64,000 bases of DNA from JAEZDP01 sp964430855 (GTDB lineage: Bacteria; Acidobacteriota; Vicinamibacteria; Vicinamibacterales; Vicinamibacteraceae): NCBI GenBank assembly GCA_964430855.1, contig CAYSHC010000004.1, positions 1 to 64,000 on the forward strand, in the 5' to 3' direction. The notes under the pieces are model-generated. The model was not told where the DNA came from. It did not search any database and worked only from the letters and a program-made list of their open reading frames with translations. The translations under genes and the position numbers were made by a program. This document shows, piece after piece, positions 48,546 to 58,395 of this stretch (the first letter of the stretch is position 1; each line of letters begins with the position of its first letter).

Positions 48546-50507
48546 GTGAGTCAGAACCGTTCTGTCGTCAATGCGCCGCGTGCGCGGTGGGCCACTGTCG
48601 TCGCGACGTGCACGCGCGCCCTGATGGTCGTGGTGGCGGCCGGCATCGTGGATGCACGCGTCGAAGCGCAGTCGCCGGAGGAAAAGACCAGGCCCGTGAC
48701 GGTCGGCTCCGTGGAGCTTCGTGGCGTGTCGGCCCTGGACCCGTCCGACGTGTTCGGCGTGATGGAGACGAAACGGCCGTCCATCATCCCGTTCACGGCC
48801 GACCCGGTCTACGACGTCACGACGCTTCGCGAGGACATCGCGCGCATCGAGGCCCTCTACTCGAGTCGCGGGTACCCGGACGCCAGGGTGACGCGCGCGT
48901 CCGCCGAGGTCGATCAGGATGCGCGAAAGGCCGCCATCGTCATCACCATCGACGAAGGCGAGCCGCAACGCGCCGGCCAGGTGTCGTTTGCCGGCTTCGG
49001 CGACGTCCCGCCCGACGACCTGGACCACGTCGTGCGCAACGTCGGCTACACGCCTGGGGCCCCCTTGCAGGTGGCCTGGGCCGAGCGCATCCGCGACGAC
49101 AGCCGCTACCTCCTGCGCAACCTCGGGCACGCGCGCGCCACCGTCGAGATCACCGAGCACGACGCCGGTGATCGCGTGGTCGACCTGACGTTCACGGCCG
49201 TGCCCGGCCCCGTGCTGCGCATTGGCGAGATCGAGGTGGCCGGCCTCGCGGCGGTCGACGAGGCAGTGGTCCGCCGGCAGCTGGCGTTTGCTGCCGGCGA
49301 CATCTACAGGCAATCCCTCATCGACGACAGCGAACGTGCGCTGCGCGCGCTCGATCTGTTCGACTTCGTGTACGTCGAGCCGCGCCGGGACGAGATCGTG
49401 GACGACACCGTGCCGGTTCGCGTGACCGTTGCGGAGGCACGGCATCGGCGCGTCGACATGAGCGTCGGGTATGGCACCGAGGAGCAGGCGCGGGCGCAGG
49501 CCTCGTGGCGCAACGTCAACCTCGGCGGCGGCGGGCGCACGCTCGGTATCGAAGGAAGGGCGTCGTCGCTCGAGTGGGGCACGCGTGTAAGCGCCCTCGA
49601 GCCGTACGTCTTCTCGAGGCACCTCTCGCTCGGCGTCACGGGGCACTGGTGGTACGAGAACGAGCCCATCTACCAGATGCGGACCTACGGCGGCAACGCC
49701 ACGCTGACGTGGCAGGACGACACGCGCGACGCCAGTCGTGGCCGCGGAGCGCTGTCGTCGGTCGCGCTGACGTTCCTGAACGACTTCACGCGGTACTCGG
49801 TGTCGGACTTCGCCCTGGAGGACCCGTCATACCGCGCGCAGCTCATCACGCTGGGCCTCGACCCGGAGACCGGCGAAGGCGAGGGGACGCTCGTCGGCCT
49901 GCGGCTCCAGCTGCAGCGCAGCTCCGTGCTCAACCCGCTCGACGCCAGGCAGGGGCAGGCGTTCACCTTTGCCGTCGAGCGCGCCGGCGGCGGGCTGCCA
50001 GGCGACTTCACCTACACGGAGTTTGCCGGCGACGTGCGCGCGTACCGCACCATCTCCCGCGGGGTCGTGCTGGCGGCGCGTGCACGCGGCGCCGTGATTG
50101 ATCCCGGGGGGAACGGCAACGTGCCATTCTTCAAGCGGTACTTCCTGGGCGGCTCGACGAGCCTCCGTGGCTGGGGCCGCTACGACGTCGGCCCGCTCAC
50201 CGACTCCGGCCTGCCTGTCGGTGGCCTCGCGCTGTTCGAGTCGTCGGTCGAGGCGCGCGTTCCCGTGACCGAGAGCCTGTGGCTCGTCGGCTTCGTTGAC
50301 GCCGGCGACGTGTGGCGGACTCGCAGCGACGTCGACTTCGGCACGCTGCGCGTGAACGCGGGCCCGGGGATCCGCTATGCCACGCCGATCGGGCCCGTGC
50401 GTCTCGACTTCGGGTACCAGCTGACGCCCATCGACGGCCTCGTCGTGCGTGGCAAGCCCGAGGCGCGGCACTGGCGCATCCACCTCTCGATAGGGCAGGC
50501 GTTCTGA
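48546..50507 (+). CDS. BamA/TamA-family outer-membrane protein (Omp85)
   Basis: A ~653-residue protein. A leader with hydrophobic segment (LMVVVAAGIVDARVEAQ) precedes about three POTRA domains (roughly 45-300; VELRGVSALDPSDVFG, ALYSSRGYPDARV, IEVAGLAAVDEAVVRRQLAF) and an Omp85 barrel with the strand motif GGSTSLRGWGRYDV and a C-terminal Phe (IGQAF). It is shorter than BamA (~800) and closer to TamA. The start is uncertain: GTG at 48546 is used here, TTG at 48525 is possible, and neither has a clear ribosome site. It is followed 1 bp later by tamB, which supports a TamA role. Confidence 0.85.
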   Translation: MSQNRSVVNAPRARWATVVATCTRALMVVVAAGIVDARVEAQSPEEKTRPVTVGSVELRGVSALDPSDVFGVMETKRPSIIPFTADPVYDVTTLREDIARIEALYSSRGYPDARVTRASAEVDQDARKAAIVITIDEGEPQRAGQVSFAGFGDVPPDDLDHVVRNVGYTPGAPLQVAWAERIRDDSRYLLRNLGHARATVEITEHDAGDRVVDLTFTAVPGPVLRIGEIEVAGLAAVDEAVVRRQLAFAAGDIYRQSLIDDSERALRALDLFDFVYVEPRRDEIVDDTVPVRVTVAEARHRRVDMSVGYGTEEQARAQASWRNVNLGGGGRTLGIEGRASSLEWGTRVSALEPYVFSRHLSLGVTGHWWYENEPIYQMRTYGGNATLTWQDDTRDASRGRGALSSVALTFLNDFTRYSVSDFALEDPSYRAQLITLGLDPETGEGEGTLVGLRLQLQRSSVLNPLDARQGQAFTFAVERAGGGLPGDFTYTEFAGDVRAYRTISRGVVLAARARGAVIDPGGNGNVPFFKRYFLGGSTSLRGWGRYDVGPLTDSGLPVGGLALFESSVEARVPVTESLWLVGFVDAGDVWRTRSDVDFGTLRVNAGPGIRYATPIGPVRLDFGYQLTPIDGLVVRGKPEARHWRIHLSIGQAF

Positions 50508-50508
50508 C

Positions 50509-53500
50509 ATGCGTGCCATCCGGACGACACTTCGGGCCCTCGGGATCCTCACGGCGATCCTCGTGTGCCTGCTGGTGCTGGCGATCCTCGTGTCACAGAC
50601 CTCGTGGTTCCGCGACTGGCTCCGCCGGTACGCGATGCGCGAGGCGGCCCAGTTCGTCAACGGACAGCTCCTCATCGGCCGCGTCGAGGGCGGCCTCTGG
50701 GGCGGCGTGCAGCTGCACGACGTCCGCGTCGCCCGCGACGGCGAGACGGTCGTCGGCCTCGACGTGCTCGAGCTCGAGTACAGCATCGTCGACTTCATCC
50801 GCGACGGCATCGCGATTCGGCGCGTCGAGCTGGTGGCGCCGGTCGTGCACCTGCGGCGCGAGGGCGACGTCTGGAATGTCTCGACGCTGCTCGTGCCGCA
50901 GCCGCCGTCCGACCCCGACGCGCCTGGGACGACGTTCCGCGTGGACGCCATCCGCCTCCGCGATGGCGTGGTGACCGTCGACGATCCGGCGTGCCCGCCG
51001 CCGACGCCCGGCTGCCTCCCGGCGCGGGTCGAGGCGCTGCGGCTCGAGGGTCGTCTCGCCTCGTCGCCGGAGGCCCTCGAGACGTGGGTCGACGACGCGT
51101 CGTTTCAGACGTCCGAGCCCGTTCTGGCCGTGCGGCGCCTGGCGGCGGCGCTCCGCATGACCGACGACGACCTCGACGTGACGGGTATCGAGGTCAGGAC
51201 CGTGGCCAGCGCACTGGAAGGGCACGCGTCGGTGCGTGATTACGCGTCGGCTCCCGTCATCGACGCGTCCGTTGCCGCGCTCCCGCTCGCGATGGCGGAG
51301 GTGGCGCGGTTTGTGCCCCAGGTCGCCGCCTCCGGGCTGTCGCCGTCGATCCGGCTTTCCGCTCGCGGCCCACTGGACGCCCTGCGAGTGCAGCTCGACA
51401 CCACCAGTGACGCCGGGGGCGTACAGGCCGCCCTGGTCGTGGATGCCACGACGCCCACCTACGGCGCGGAGGGCACGGCATCGGTGCGTGAGCTCGACCT
51501 CGCGCCGTGGCTCGGCGACCCGGCCCAGCGGACGCGGCTGACGGCGACGGCCTCGCTCGACGTGACGGGCCGCGACGTGGCGTCGCTGACCGGGACCGTC
51601 ACGGTGAAGGCCACTGGTCTCGAGGCGCAGGGATACGCTGTCGAACGCCTCGATGCGCGGGCCGTGATCGCCGACGGCGTTGCCGATATCGCCGCTGATG
51701 CGCACGCGTATGGCGCGGCGCTGACCTCGGCCGGCACGGTACGGCTTCCGGCATCCGCCGAGGCGGACGTGGACGTCAGCCTCGCGGGCACGTTGCGCGG
51801 CGTCGACGTCAGCCGCCTGCCACGACAGCTCGGCGCCCCGCCGCTTGCGACGAACGTGTCGCTCGGCTACCGCGTCAGCGGCACGCCGTCGCGGCTCGAC
51901 GCGTCGGTGACGTTCAAGCCCTCGACGATTGACACGATGACGATCGCGGGCGGCTCGACGGCCTCGGTCCAGGTGCGCGGCGAGGTCATCGGGTACGACG
52001 TCAGGGCTGACGTGAGCGGCCTCGACGTGCAGCGCCTCGGCCAGGTGCTCGACGTTGCCGCCATCGACGCCCCTGCCTATGCCAGTGACATCGATGGACG
52101 CGTGGCCGTGGCAGGGCAGGGCATCACCCTTGCCACCGCCGACGCACGGGCCGAGCTCCACGTCGCGGAGTCGGCGATCGGTGGCGCGCGAATCCCCGAC
52201 CTTCGGGCGACGGCGGCGCTGTCGCGCGGTGCCCTGGCCGCGCACGCCGTCGGGCAGGTCGCGGACGTGCGCCCGGAACTCTACGCGGGCCGCGATGACG
52301 TCGCGGGACGCGTATCGGGGCAGTTCGACGTCAGCGCGTCGGTGCCTGACGTGGCGGCGGACGTCGATCTGCGGTCCGTCGACGCACGTGTCGAGGTCAC
52401 ACTCGATCCGTCGGACGTCGGCGGTGTCGCCATCGATGAAGCACAACTGTCGGCCACGCTCGAGAGCGGCGTCGGCGAGATCCGCGCCCTGCGCGTCGTG
52501 TCGCCGGTCGTCGAACTCGACGCGAGCGGGCCCGTCGTGATCGCCGGGCAGGACGCGTCGCGCCTGACCTACGAGGTGACGGTGAAGGACGTCGGGGCCC
52601 TGGCCGACCTCGCGGGCGTCCAAGGCATGGCCGGTCGTGCGCACGTGCGTGGGGTGATGCACGGACCGCCCTCGCTGCTCGTGGCGGAAGGCAGGCTGTC
52701 GGCCGACGACCTCGTGTACGCGGACACCGGCGGCGTAGAGCGCGTCTCGGGTGGCTACCAGGTCACGCTGCCCGAACAGGACGTCGCGCGGCTGGCCGCG
52801 AAGGTGGACATCGACGCCGAGCGCGTCGAGGTCAGCGGGACGCGCCTCGATACGGTCAGCGTTGAAGGGGCGTACGCCGGGAAGGTGGCCTCGTTCGACG
52901 TCAATCTCGCCCAGGACGACCTCCAGGCCGGCGCGTCAGGCCGCGCCGAGCTGCTCGACTCGGCGCAGGTCGTCACCCTGAGCCGTCTCGAGGCGCGCGC
53001 CCCGCGCATGGCGTGGGCACTCGCGCCCGACGCCGTCGCACGCGTCAGGCACGAGGCGGGCCGCGTCGACCTGGAGGGCCTTCGGCTCGCCGACGGCCAG
53101 CAGGCGCTCGAGATCGACGGGGCGATGCAGCTGCCATCCGAGGACGTGGCGTTCACTGCCGACGGCCTCCGCGTCCGCGCCACGGCCGTGGACATCGCCC
53201 CGCTCGGCGAGCGCTTTGCCCCCGAGCAGCAGCTTGCCGGCCGGCTCGACCTCGATGTGGAGCTCGCGGGCACGCTGGACGCGGGCGCCGGAAACGGGCA
53301 CGTCACCGTGCGGGCCGGCTCCGTGCGCGGTTTCGCGTTCGACGAGCTGGCCGCCGATGCCGCGATAGCCGAGGGCACGGCGACGATTGACGCCACGCTC
53401 CAGCAGGCTCCCGGCTCGGGACTGACGCTGAAGGGTCGCCTTCCGACGACGCGGGGTGGCAGCACGTCCGTGCCGGTGTCGTCGCCGCAGCCGGCACCGA

Positions 53501-55014
53501 TCGACCTGACGATCGGCGGGCCCGGTATCGACCTGGCGGTCGTGGAAGGTGTCACCAGCCAGGTGGACGACGTGCGCGGCCGGCTGATCGTGAACGCACA
53601 CGTCGGCGGCACGCTCGAGCAGCCGGTCGTCGACGGCATGATCGGCATCCGCGATGGCGCGTTCCACGTCCCGCGCGTCAACGCCGCCTACGGCGATGTC
53701 CAGGCGGAGGTTCACGTCTCGCCGGACGCCGTGCGTGTCGAGCGGCTCGCGCTGCACGACGCGCGGGGCAACGCCCTGAGGGTGTCGGGGACACTCGCGC
53801 TCTCGGGCACCACTGTCGACGACGTGCAACTGCTGGCCAAGGCGTCCGAGTTCCGCGTGCTCGACAACGAGCTGGGCGACGTGCGGCTGACGGCCGACCT
53901 GGCCGTCTCGGGCACCATGGATGCGCCCGTCGTCCGCGGCGCGATCGAGCTGCCGTCGTCGCGCGTGGACATCGACAGGCTGCTGGTGGCGCTTGCGGAG
54001 GAAGACGCCGACCTTCCACGCAATGACGAAGACTACGTGTACACCCCTGCCTATGAGGTGCCGCGTGCCGTCGACGCGACCGTGGAGCCGCCGCCGGTGA
54101 TCGACACCGACGAGGTCGATCAGGCGGACAGGACGGACGTGGCGGACGAGCCGCAGGACCCTCCCGCCGACGATCCCGTCGCCGTCCCGGCCGGCGACGG
54201 CGCCGCCCCCGCGCAGCCGGGCCTGCTCGAGGCGGCCACGCTCGACGTACGCCTCGTCGTGCCGGACGACCTCGTCATCCGCGGCGACGACGTGCGGGTG
54301 GCCGACGGGCCGTCCCTGGGCGACCTGAACATCACCGTGGGTGCCGACCTGACGGCCACGTCGGAGCCCGGCTCGCCCCTCGTCCTGGCGGGCGCCATCA
54401 CGACCGTCCGCGGCTACTACGACTTCCAGGGACGCCGCTTCACCGTCGTGCGCGACGGCACCGTCCGCTTCGACGGGCCCGACATCACCGATCCGTCCCT
54501 CGACATCGCCGCGACGCGTGACATCTCGGGCGTCGAGGCGCGCATCGCCGTCCTCGGCACGGCACAGCAGCCCCGACTCGAGCTCTCGAGCACGCCCAGC
54601 CTGGACGAGGCCGACATCCTCGCGCTCATCGTGTTCAACAGGCCGCTCGACGACCTCGGCAGCGGCGAGCAGGTGTCGCTCGCGCAGCGGGCAGGCGAGC
54701 TGGTGGGCGGACGGCTGACCGGCGGCCTGTCGACGAGCCTGCGCGATGCGATCGGCGTGGACCAGTTCGAGGTCGACGCGTTCTCGTCGGCGGGGCCCAA
54801 CGTGACGCTGGGCAACAGGCTCGGCGAGCGCATCTACGTGCGCATCCGCCAGCAGCTCGGCGCGCAGGACGTGAGCCAGCTGCTGCTCGAGTACGAACTG
54901 CTGCGCAACCTCCGGCTCCAGACGTCGGTCGCGCAGGGCGGGCGCACCAACAGGTCGCCGGGCCAGCGCATCGAGCGCAACGGCATCGACCTGCTCTACT
55001 TCTTCTACTACTGA
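50509..55014 (+). CDS. tamB: TamB/DUF490 translocation and assembly module protein
   Basis: A 1501-residue inner-membrane-anchored, periplasm-spanning protein. An N-terminal transmembrane helix (ILTAILVCLLVLAILVSQ) precedes a very long beta-rich body of repeated short strands, an Asp/Pro-rich low-complexity insert (about 1162-1243), and the conserved C-terminal DUF490/TamB domain (about 1243-1495; YYDFQGRRFTVVRDGTVRF, ISGVEARIAVLGTAQQPRLELSS shortened as VEARIAVLGTAQQPRLELSS, EADILALIVFNRPL). TamB-like proteins form lipid-transport bridges between membranes and work with TamA/BamA. It begins 1 bp after the BamA-like gene, forming a clear operon. Confidence 0.92.
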   Translation: MRAIRTTLRALGILTAILVCLLVLAILVSQTSWFRDWLRRYAMREAAQFVNGQLLIGRVEGGLWGGVQLHDVRVARDGETVVGLDVLELEYSIVDFIRDGIAIRRVELVAPVVHLRREGDVWNVSTLLVPQPPSDPDAPGTTFRVDAIRLRDGVVTVDDPACPPPTPGCLPARVEALRLEGRLASSPEALETWVDDASFQTSEPVLAVRRLAAALRMTDDDLDVTGIEVRTVASALEGHASVRDYASAPVIDASVAALPLAMAEVARFVPQVAASGLSPSIRLSARGPLDALRVQLDTTSDAGGVQAALVVDATTPTYGAEGTASVRELDLAPWLGDPAQRTRLTATASLDVTGRDVASLTGTVTVKATGLEAQGYAVERLDARAVIADGVADIAADAHAYGAALTSAGTVRLPASAEADVDVSLAGTLRGVDVSRLPRQLGAPPLATNVSLGYRVSGTPSRLDASVTFKPSTIDTMTIAGGSTASVQVRGEVIGYDVRADVSGLDVQRLGQVLDVAAIDAPAYASDIDGRVAVAGQGITLATADARAELHVAESAIGGARIPDLRATAALSRGALAAHAVGQVADVRPELYAGRDDVAGRVSGQFDVSASVPDVAADVDLRSVDARVEVTLDPSDVGGVAIDEAQLSATLESGVGEIRALRVVSPVVELDASGPVVIAGQDASRLTYEVTVKDVGALADLAGVQGMAGRAHVRGVMHGPPSLLVAEGRLSADDLVYADTGGVERVSGGYQVTLPEQDVARLAAKVDIDAERVEVSGTRLDTVSVEGAYAGKVASFDVNLAQDDLQAGASGRAELLDSAQVVTLSRLEARAPRMAWALAPDAVARVRHEAGRVDLEGLRLADGQQALEIDGAMQLPSEDVAFTADGLRVRATAVDIAPLGERFAPEQQLAGRLDLDVELAGTLDAGAGNGHVTVRAGSVRGFAFDELAADAAIAEGTATIDATLQQAPGSGLTLKGRLPTTRGGSTSVPVSSPQPAPIDLTIGGPGIDLAVVEGVTSQVDDVRGRLIVNAHVGGTLEQPVVDGMIGIRDGAFHVPRVNAAYGDVQAEVHVSPDAVRVERLALHDARGNALRVSGTLALSGTTVDDVQLLAKASEFRVLDNELGDVRLTADLAVSGTMDAPVVRGAIELPSSRVDIDRLLVALAEEDADLPRNDEDYVYTPAYEVPRAVDATVEPPPVIDTDEVDQADRTDVADEPQDPPADDPVAVPAGDGAAPAQPGLLEAATLDVRLVVPDDLVIRGDDVRVADGPSLGDLNITVGADLTATSEPGSPLVLAGAITTVRGYYDFQGRRFTVVRDGTVRFDGPDITDPSLDIAATRDISGVEARIAVLGTAQQPRLELSSTPSLDEADILALIVFNRPLDDLGSGEQVSLAQRAGELVGGRLTGGLSTSLRDAIGVDQFEVDAFSSAGPNVTLGNRLGERIYVRIRQQLGAQDVSQLLLEYELLRNLRLQTSVAQGGRTNRSPGQRIERNGIDLLYFFYY

Positions 55015-55089
55015 CGCCCCCGCGTGTTTTCGCTTTCCTTGCGGCTCGTCCTGCTGCAAGCTGCTGTCCTCCAACGGAGGGAGGACTCC

Positions 55090-58000
55090 ATGGCCCAACG
55101 ACTCGTGTGCCTGTGCCTCATATGGTGCGTTGTCGGCATGGCTGTGCCGGCGCGCGCGCAGTTTGACGCCGCCAGCGTGCTGGGGATCATCACCGACCAG
55201 TCCGGTGCTGCCATCCCGGGCGTGACGGTGACGCTCACCAGCCCCGCGACCGGCTTCACGGCGACGACGGTCACCGACGAACGCGGGCAGTACCAGTTCC
55301 TGAACGTGCGCATCGGCACCTACACGCTGCGCGCGGAGCTCGAAGGGTTCTCGACGGCCGTCGCCGACGAGTTCGCGGTCACCGTCGGCGCCAGGCAGCG
55401 TGTCGACCTGTCGCTGGCCGTGGGCGGCATCGGCGAGACCGTCCAGGTGACCGGCGCCGCGCGACTGCTCGAGAGCGAGTCGAGCGACCGCGGCACGATC
55501 ATCAGCCGCGAGCAGATCGTCAACCTGCCGCTGAACGGGCGGGCCTACGCCGACCTCGCGCTGCTGAGCCCGGGCGTGCGCCGCTCGTCGATTGCCAACT
55601 CGCGCGACGCGTCGTTCAACGTCAACGGATTGCGCAGCGCGCTCAACAACTTCATCCTCGACGGCGTCGACAACAACTCCTACGGCACGAGCAACCAGGG
55701 GTTTTCGAACCAGGTCGTCCAGGTCACGCCCGATGCCGTGGAGGAGTTCAAGGTCCAGACCAACAACTTCAGCGCCGAGTACGGGCGCGCCGGCGGCGCG
55801 GTGATCAACGCGACGTTCCGGAGCGGCACCAACCAGTTCCGTGGCGCCGTCTGGGAGTTCAACCGCAACACGTCGCTCAACGCGACGGGGTTCTTCAAGC
55901 CGACGTCGGGCGTGAAGCCCCAGATGAACCGCAACCAGTTCGGCGGGGTGTTCGGCGGCCCGATCGTCCGCGACCGCGCGTTCTTCTTCGCCAACTACGA
56001 GGGGTTCCGGCAGGTGTCGCGCGACCTGACGTTTGCGAGCATCCCGACGCTCGAGCAGCGCCAGGGCAATCTCGGTGTCCCCGTGCGTCATCCGATCACG
56101 GGCGAGCTCTACGCCGACGGGGTGATCCCCGCCTCGGCCATCACGCCGTTTGCCCGCGCCGTGCTCGACGGGCTCCCGGCGCCGACGCGTGACGGCATCT
56201 CCAACAACTTCGACTCGCTGCCGCGGCGCCAGGACTACAACGACAAGTTCGACATCAAGGTCGACCAGCGCCTGCGGCCCGGCACGACGGCGTTTGTGCG
56301 CTTCAGCCACCGGGACGTCGACAACTTCGAGCCCCCGCCCATCCCTGGCGAGACCAGCTCGCCGTCAAACGCCTACGTCGACGTGCTGAACCAGCAGCTC
56401 GCCGGCGGATTCACGCAGACGATCTCGTCGAACTCGCTGCTCGAGGTGCGCATCGGCATCAATCGCACGAAGGCCGGCAAGACGGCGTTCGGCACCGGCA
56501 CGCCGACCATGCTCGATCGCTTCGGCATCACCGGGCTGCCCACCGACACGGTGTTTGCCGGCGGACTCACGCAGCAGTCGGTGAGCGGGTGGACGGCCTG
56601 GGGCCGCCAGAACAGCAACCCCCAGTACCAGGACCCGTTCGTCGTCGACGCGCGCGTCAACTACTCCTGGATTGCCGGCCAGCACACGCTCAAGGCCGGC
56701 TACGAGTACCAGGCCATCAACACCGAGGTGGACGACGTGCACCCGAAGTACGGCCACGACAGCTACTCGGGCCAGTTCAGCCGGCCGGCGAACGCGCCGG
56801 CGAACCCCGCGCTCTACAACCTCGCCGACTTCATGTTCGGCGCGCGCAGCAGCTACGAGCTCGTCAACCCGTTCGTCTTCCAACTGCGGCAGCGGATGCA
56901 CTTCGGCTACCTCCAGGACGACTGGAAGGTTGCGCCCAACCTGACGCTGAACCTCGGCCTCCGCTACGAGTTCGCCACGCCGCAGTGGGAGGCGGGCAAC
57001 AACCTGACCAACTTCGACCCCGAGACGCAGACCCTCATCCAGGCCCGCGACGGCTCGATCTACGACAGGGCGCTCGTGCACCCCGATCGCAACAACTTCG
57101 CGCCGCGTGTCGGCGTGGCCTACACCGTCACGCCGAAGACCGTCCTGCGGTCGGCCTACGGCATGAGCTACATCCACTTCAACAGGCTGGGCGGCGAAAA
57201 CCTGCTCTCGTTCAACGGGCCGCACGTCGTGCCCATCGCCATCGCGCAGCAGCCCTCGCAGGGGCCGTGCGCGCCGGGGCAGGCGCCGACGACCTGCTTC
57301 CGCACGACGCAGGAGGGGTATCCCGAAGGCCTGAACGTCCCGGAGAACTACGACCCGCTGAACGGGCGCGTCAACCACATCCCGAGCGACCTGCGGACAG
57401 GTTACGTCCAGAGCTGGCACGTCACGGTGCAGCGCGAGCTGCTGCCGAACCTGATGGTGGACGTGGCCTACATCGGCAACAAGAGCGACAAGCTGATGAT
57501 CCTTGCCGACCTCAACCAGGCCCGCCCGAACGGCCCCGACGAGAACACGCTGCTCCAGCTCCGGCGGCCGATCCAGGGGTACCAGTTCATCCAGACGGCC
57601 TTCGACGGAGGCCGCGCCGACTACCGCGCGCTGCAGGTGAAGGTCGAGCGGCGCTGGTCGGGATCGCTGTACCTGCTCAACAGCTTCACGTGGTCGCGCG
57701 CGCGTGACAACGCGTCGGGGCACCTCGAGACGGCCAACGGCGACAACAGCCGCGTCAACTACGCCGACATCGAGAGCGAGTTCGGCATCTCCGGCTACAA
57801 CCAGCCCCTCAACAACACCACGTCGATCGTCTGGGAGGTGCCGTTCGGGCAGGGCCGCCGCTGGGGGCAGGCGCTGCATCCGGTCGTCGAGGCGCTCGCG
57901 GGCGGCTGGAGGGTGACCGCGATCAACATGATGACGAGCGGCCTGCCGGTAAACCTGACCTACAGCCCGACGGCGGTGTTCTCGGTGAGCAGCGCGCCGA

Positions 58001-58356
58001 CGTACCGGCCGAACGTGAGCGGCGAAATCTACGCGCCAGAGGGCCAGCAGACCATCGACAACTGGTTCAACGCCGACAACATCACCATCCCCACCGACCG
58101 CTCGCGGCCGTTCGGCAACGCCCCGCGCAACGCGGCCCGCGGGCCGGCGAGCTACACGCTGGACCTCGGGCTGCACAAGCAGTTCGCGCTCGGGGACGTC
58201 CGCCGGCTCGAGTTCCGCGTCGAGGCGTTCAACGTGTTCAACACCACGAACTTCGGCGCGCCGAGCGGCAACCGCAGCTCGACCAACTTCGGCACGATCC
58301 GGTCGCTGGCGACGACGCCGCGGCAGGTACAGCTCGGCGTACGCTTCGCGTTCTGA
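55090..58356 (+). CDS. TonB-dependent receptor, Oar-like, with carboxypeptidase-regulatory domain
   Basis: A 1088-residue outer-membrane receptor. Signal peptide (VCLCLIWCVVGMAVPARAQ); N-terminal carboxypeptidase-D-regulatory-like beta-sandwich (about 26-105; GIITDQSGAAIPGVTVTLTS, GQYQFLNVRIGTYTLRAE); TonB plug (about 115-215; QIVNLPLNGRAYADL, VNGLRSALNNFILDGVDNNS); and a long 22-strand-type barrel ending in LGVRFAF. This is the Oar/cohort type abundant in Acidobacteria, probably taking up oligosaccharides or peptides. GGAGGGAGGA precedes the ATG. It follows tamB on the same strand but has its own ribosome site and probably its own promoter. Confidence 0.93.
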   Translation: MAQRLVCLCLIWCVVGMAVPARAQFDAASVLGIITDQSGAAIPGVTVTLTSPATGFTATTVTDERGQYQFLNVRIGTYTLRAELEGFSTAVADEFAVTVGARQRVDLSLAVGGIGETVQVTGAARLLESESSDRGTIISREQIVNLPLNGRAYADLALLSPGVRRSSIANSRDASFNVNGLRSALNNFILDGVDNNSYGTSNQGFSNQVVQVTPDAVEEFKVQTNNFSAEYGRAGGAVINATFRSGTNQFRGAVWEFNRNTSLNATGFFKPTSGVKPQMNRNQFGGVFGGPIVRDRAFFFANYEGFRQVSRDLTFASIPTLEQRQGNLGVPVRHPITGELYADGVIPASAITPFARAVLDGLPAPTRDGISNNFDSLPRRQDYNDKFDIKVDQRLRPGTTAFVRFSHRDVDNFEPPPIPGETSSPSNAYVDVLNQQLAGGFTQTISSNSLLEVRIGINRTKAGKTAFGTGTPTMLDRFGITGLPTDTVFAGGLTQQSVSGWTAWGRQNSNPQYQDPFVVDARVNYSWIAGQHTLKAGYEYQAINTEVDDVHPKYGHDSYSGQFSRPANAPANPALYNLADFMFGARSSYELVNPFVFQLRQRMHFGYLQDDWKVAPNLTLNLGLRYEFATPQWEAGNNLTNFDPETQTLIQARDGSIYDRALVHPDRNNFAPRVGVAYTVTPKTVLRSAYGMSYIHFNRLGGENLLSFNGPHVVPIAIAQQPSQGPCAPGQAPTTCFRTTQEGYPEGLNVPENYDPLNGRVNHIPSDLRTGYVQSWHVTVQRELLPNLMVDVAYIGNKSDKLMILADLNQARPNGPDENTLLQLRRPIQGYQFIQTAFDGGRADYRALQVKVERRWSGSLYLLNSFTWSRARDNASGHLETANGDNSRVNYADIESEFGISGYNQPLNNTTSIVWEVPFGQGRRWGQALHPVVEALAGGWRVTAINMMTSGLPVNLTYSPTAVFSVSSAPTYRPNVSGEIYAPEGQQTIDNWFNADNITIPTDRSRPFGNAPRNAARGPASYTLDLGLHKQFALGDVRRLEFRVEAFNVFNTTNFGAPSGNRSSTNFGTIRSLATTPRQVQLGVRFAF

Positions 58357-58363
58357 GGGGAAA

Positions 58364-58390
58364 CGGGACGGCCCGGCCAGGGCCGTCCCG
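58364..58390. terminator. Strong hairpin after the TonB receptor gene
   Basis: CGGGACGGCCC, GGCCA, GGGCCGTCCCG form an 11-bp perfect stem 8 bp after the receptor stop and 5 bp before the stop of the converging LarA-like gene. It resembles the GGACGGC palindromes at 276 and 37640 but differs in the inner sequence. Confidence 0.65.
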
Positions 58391-58395
58391 CGTCG

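Noticed and set aside
52936..56310. An open frame of more than 1100 codons on the minus strand across tamB and the TonB receptor
   Set aside because: It is a GC-bias shadow of two well-supported genes, with no domain or ribosome site.
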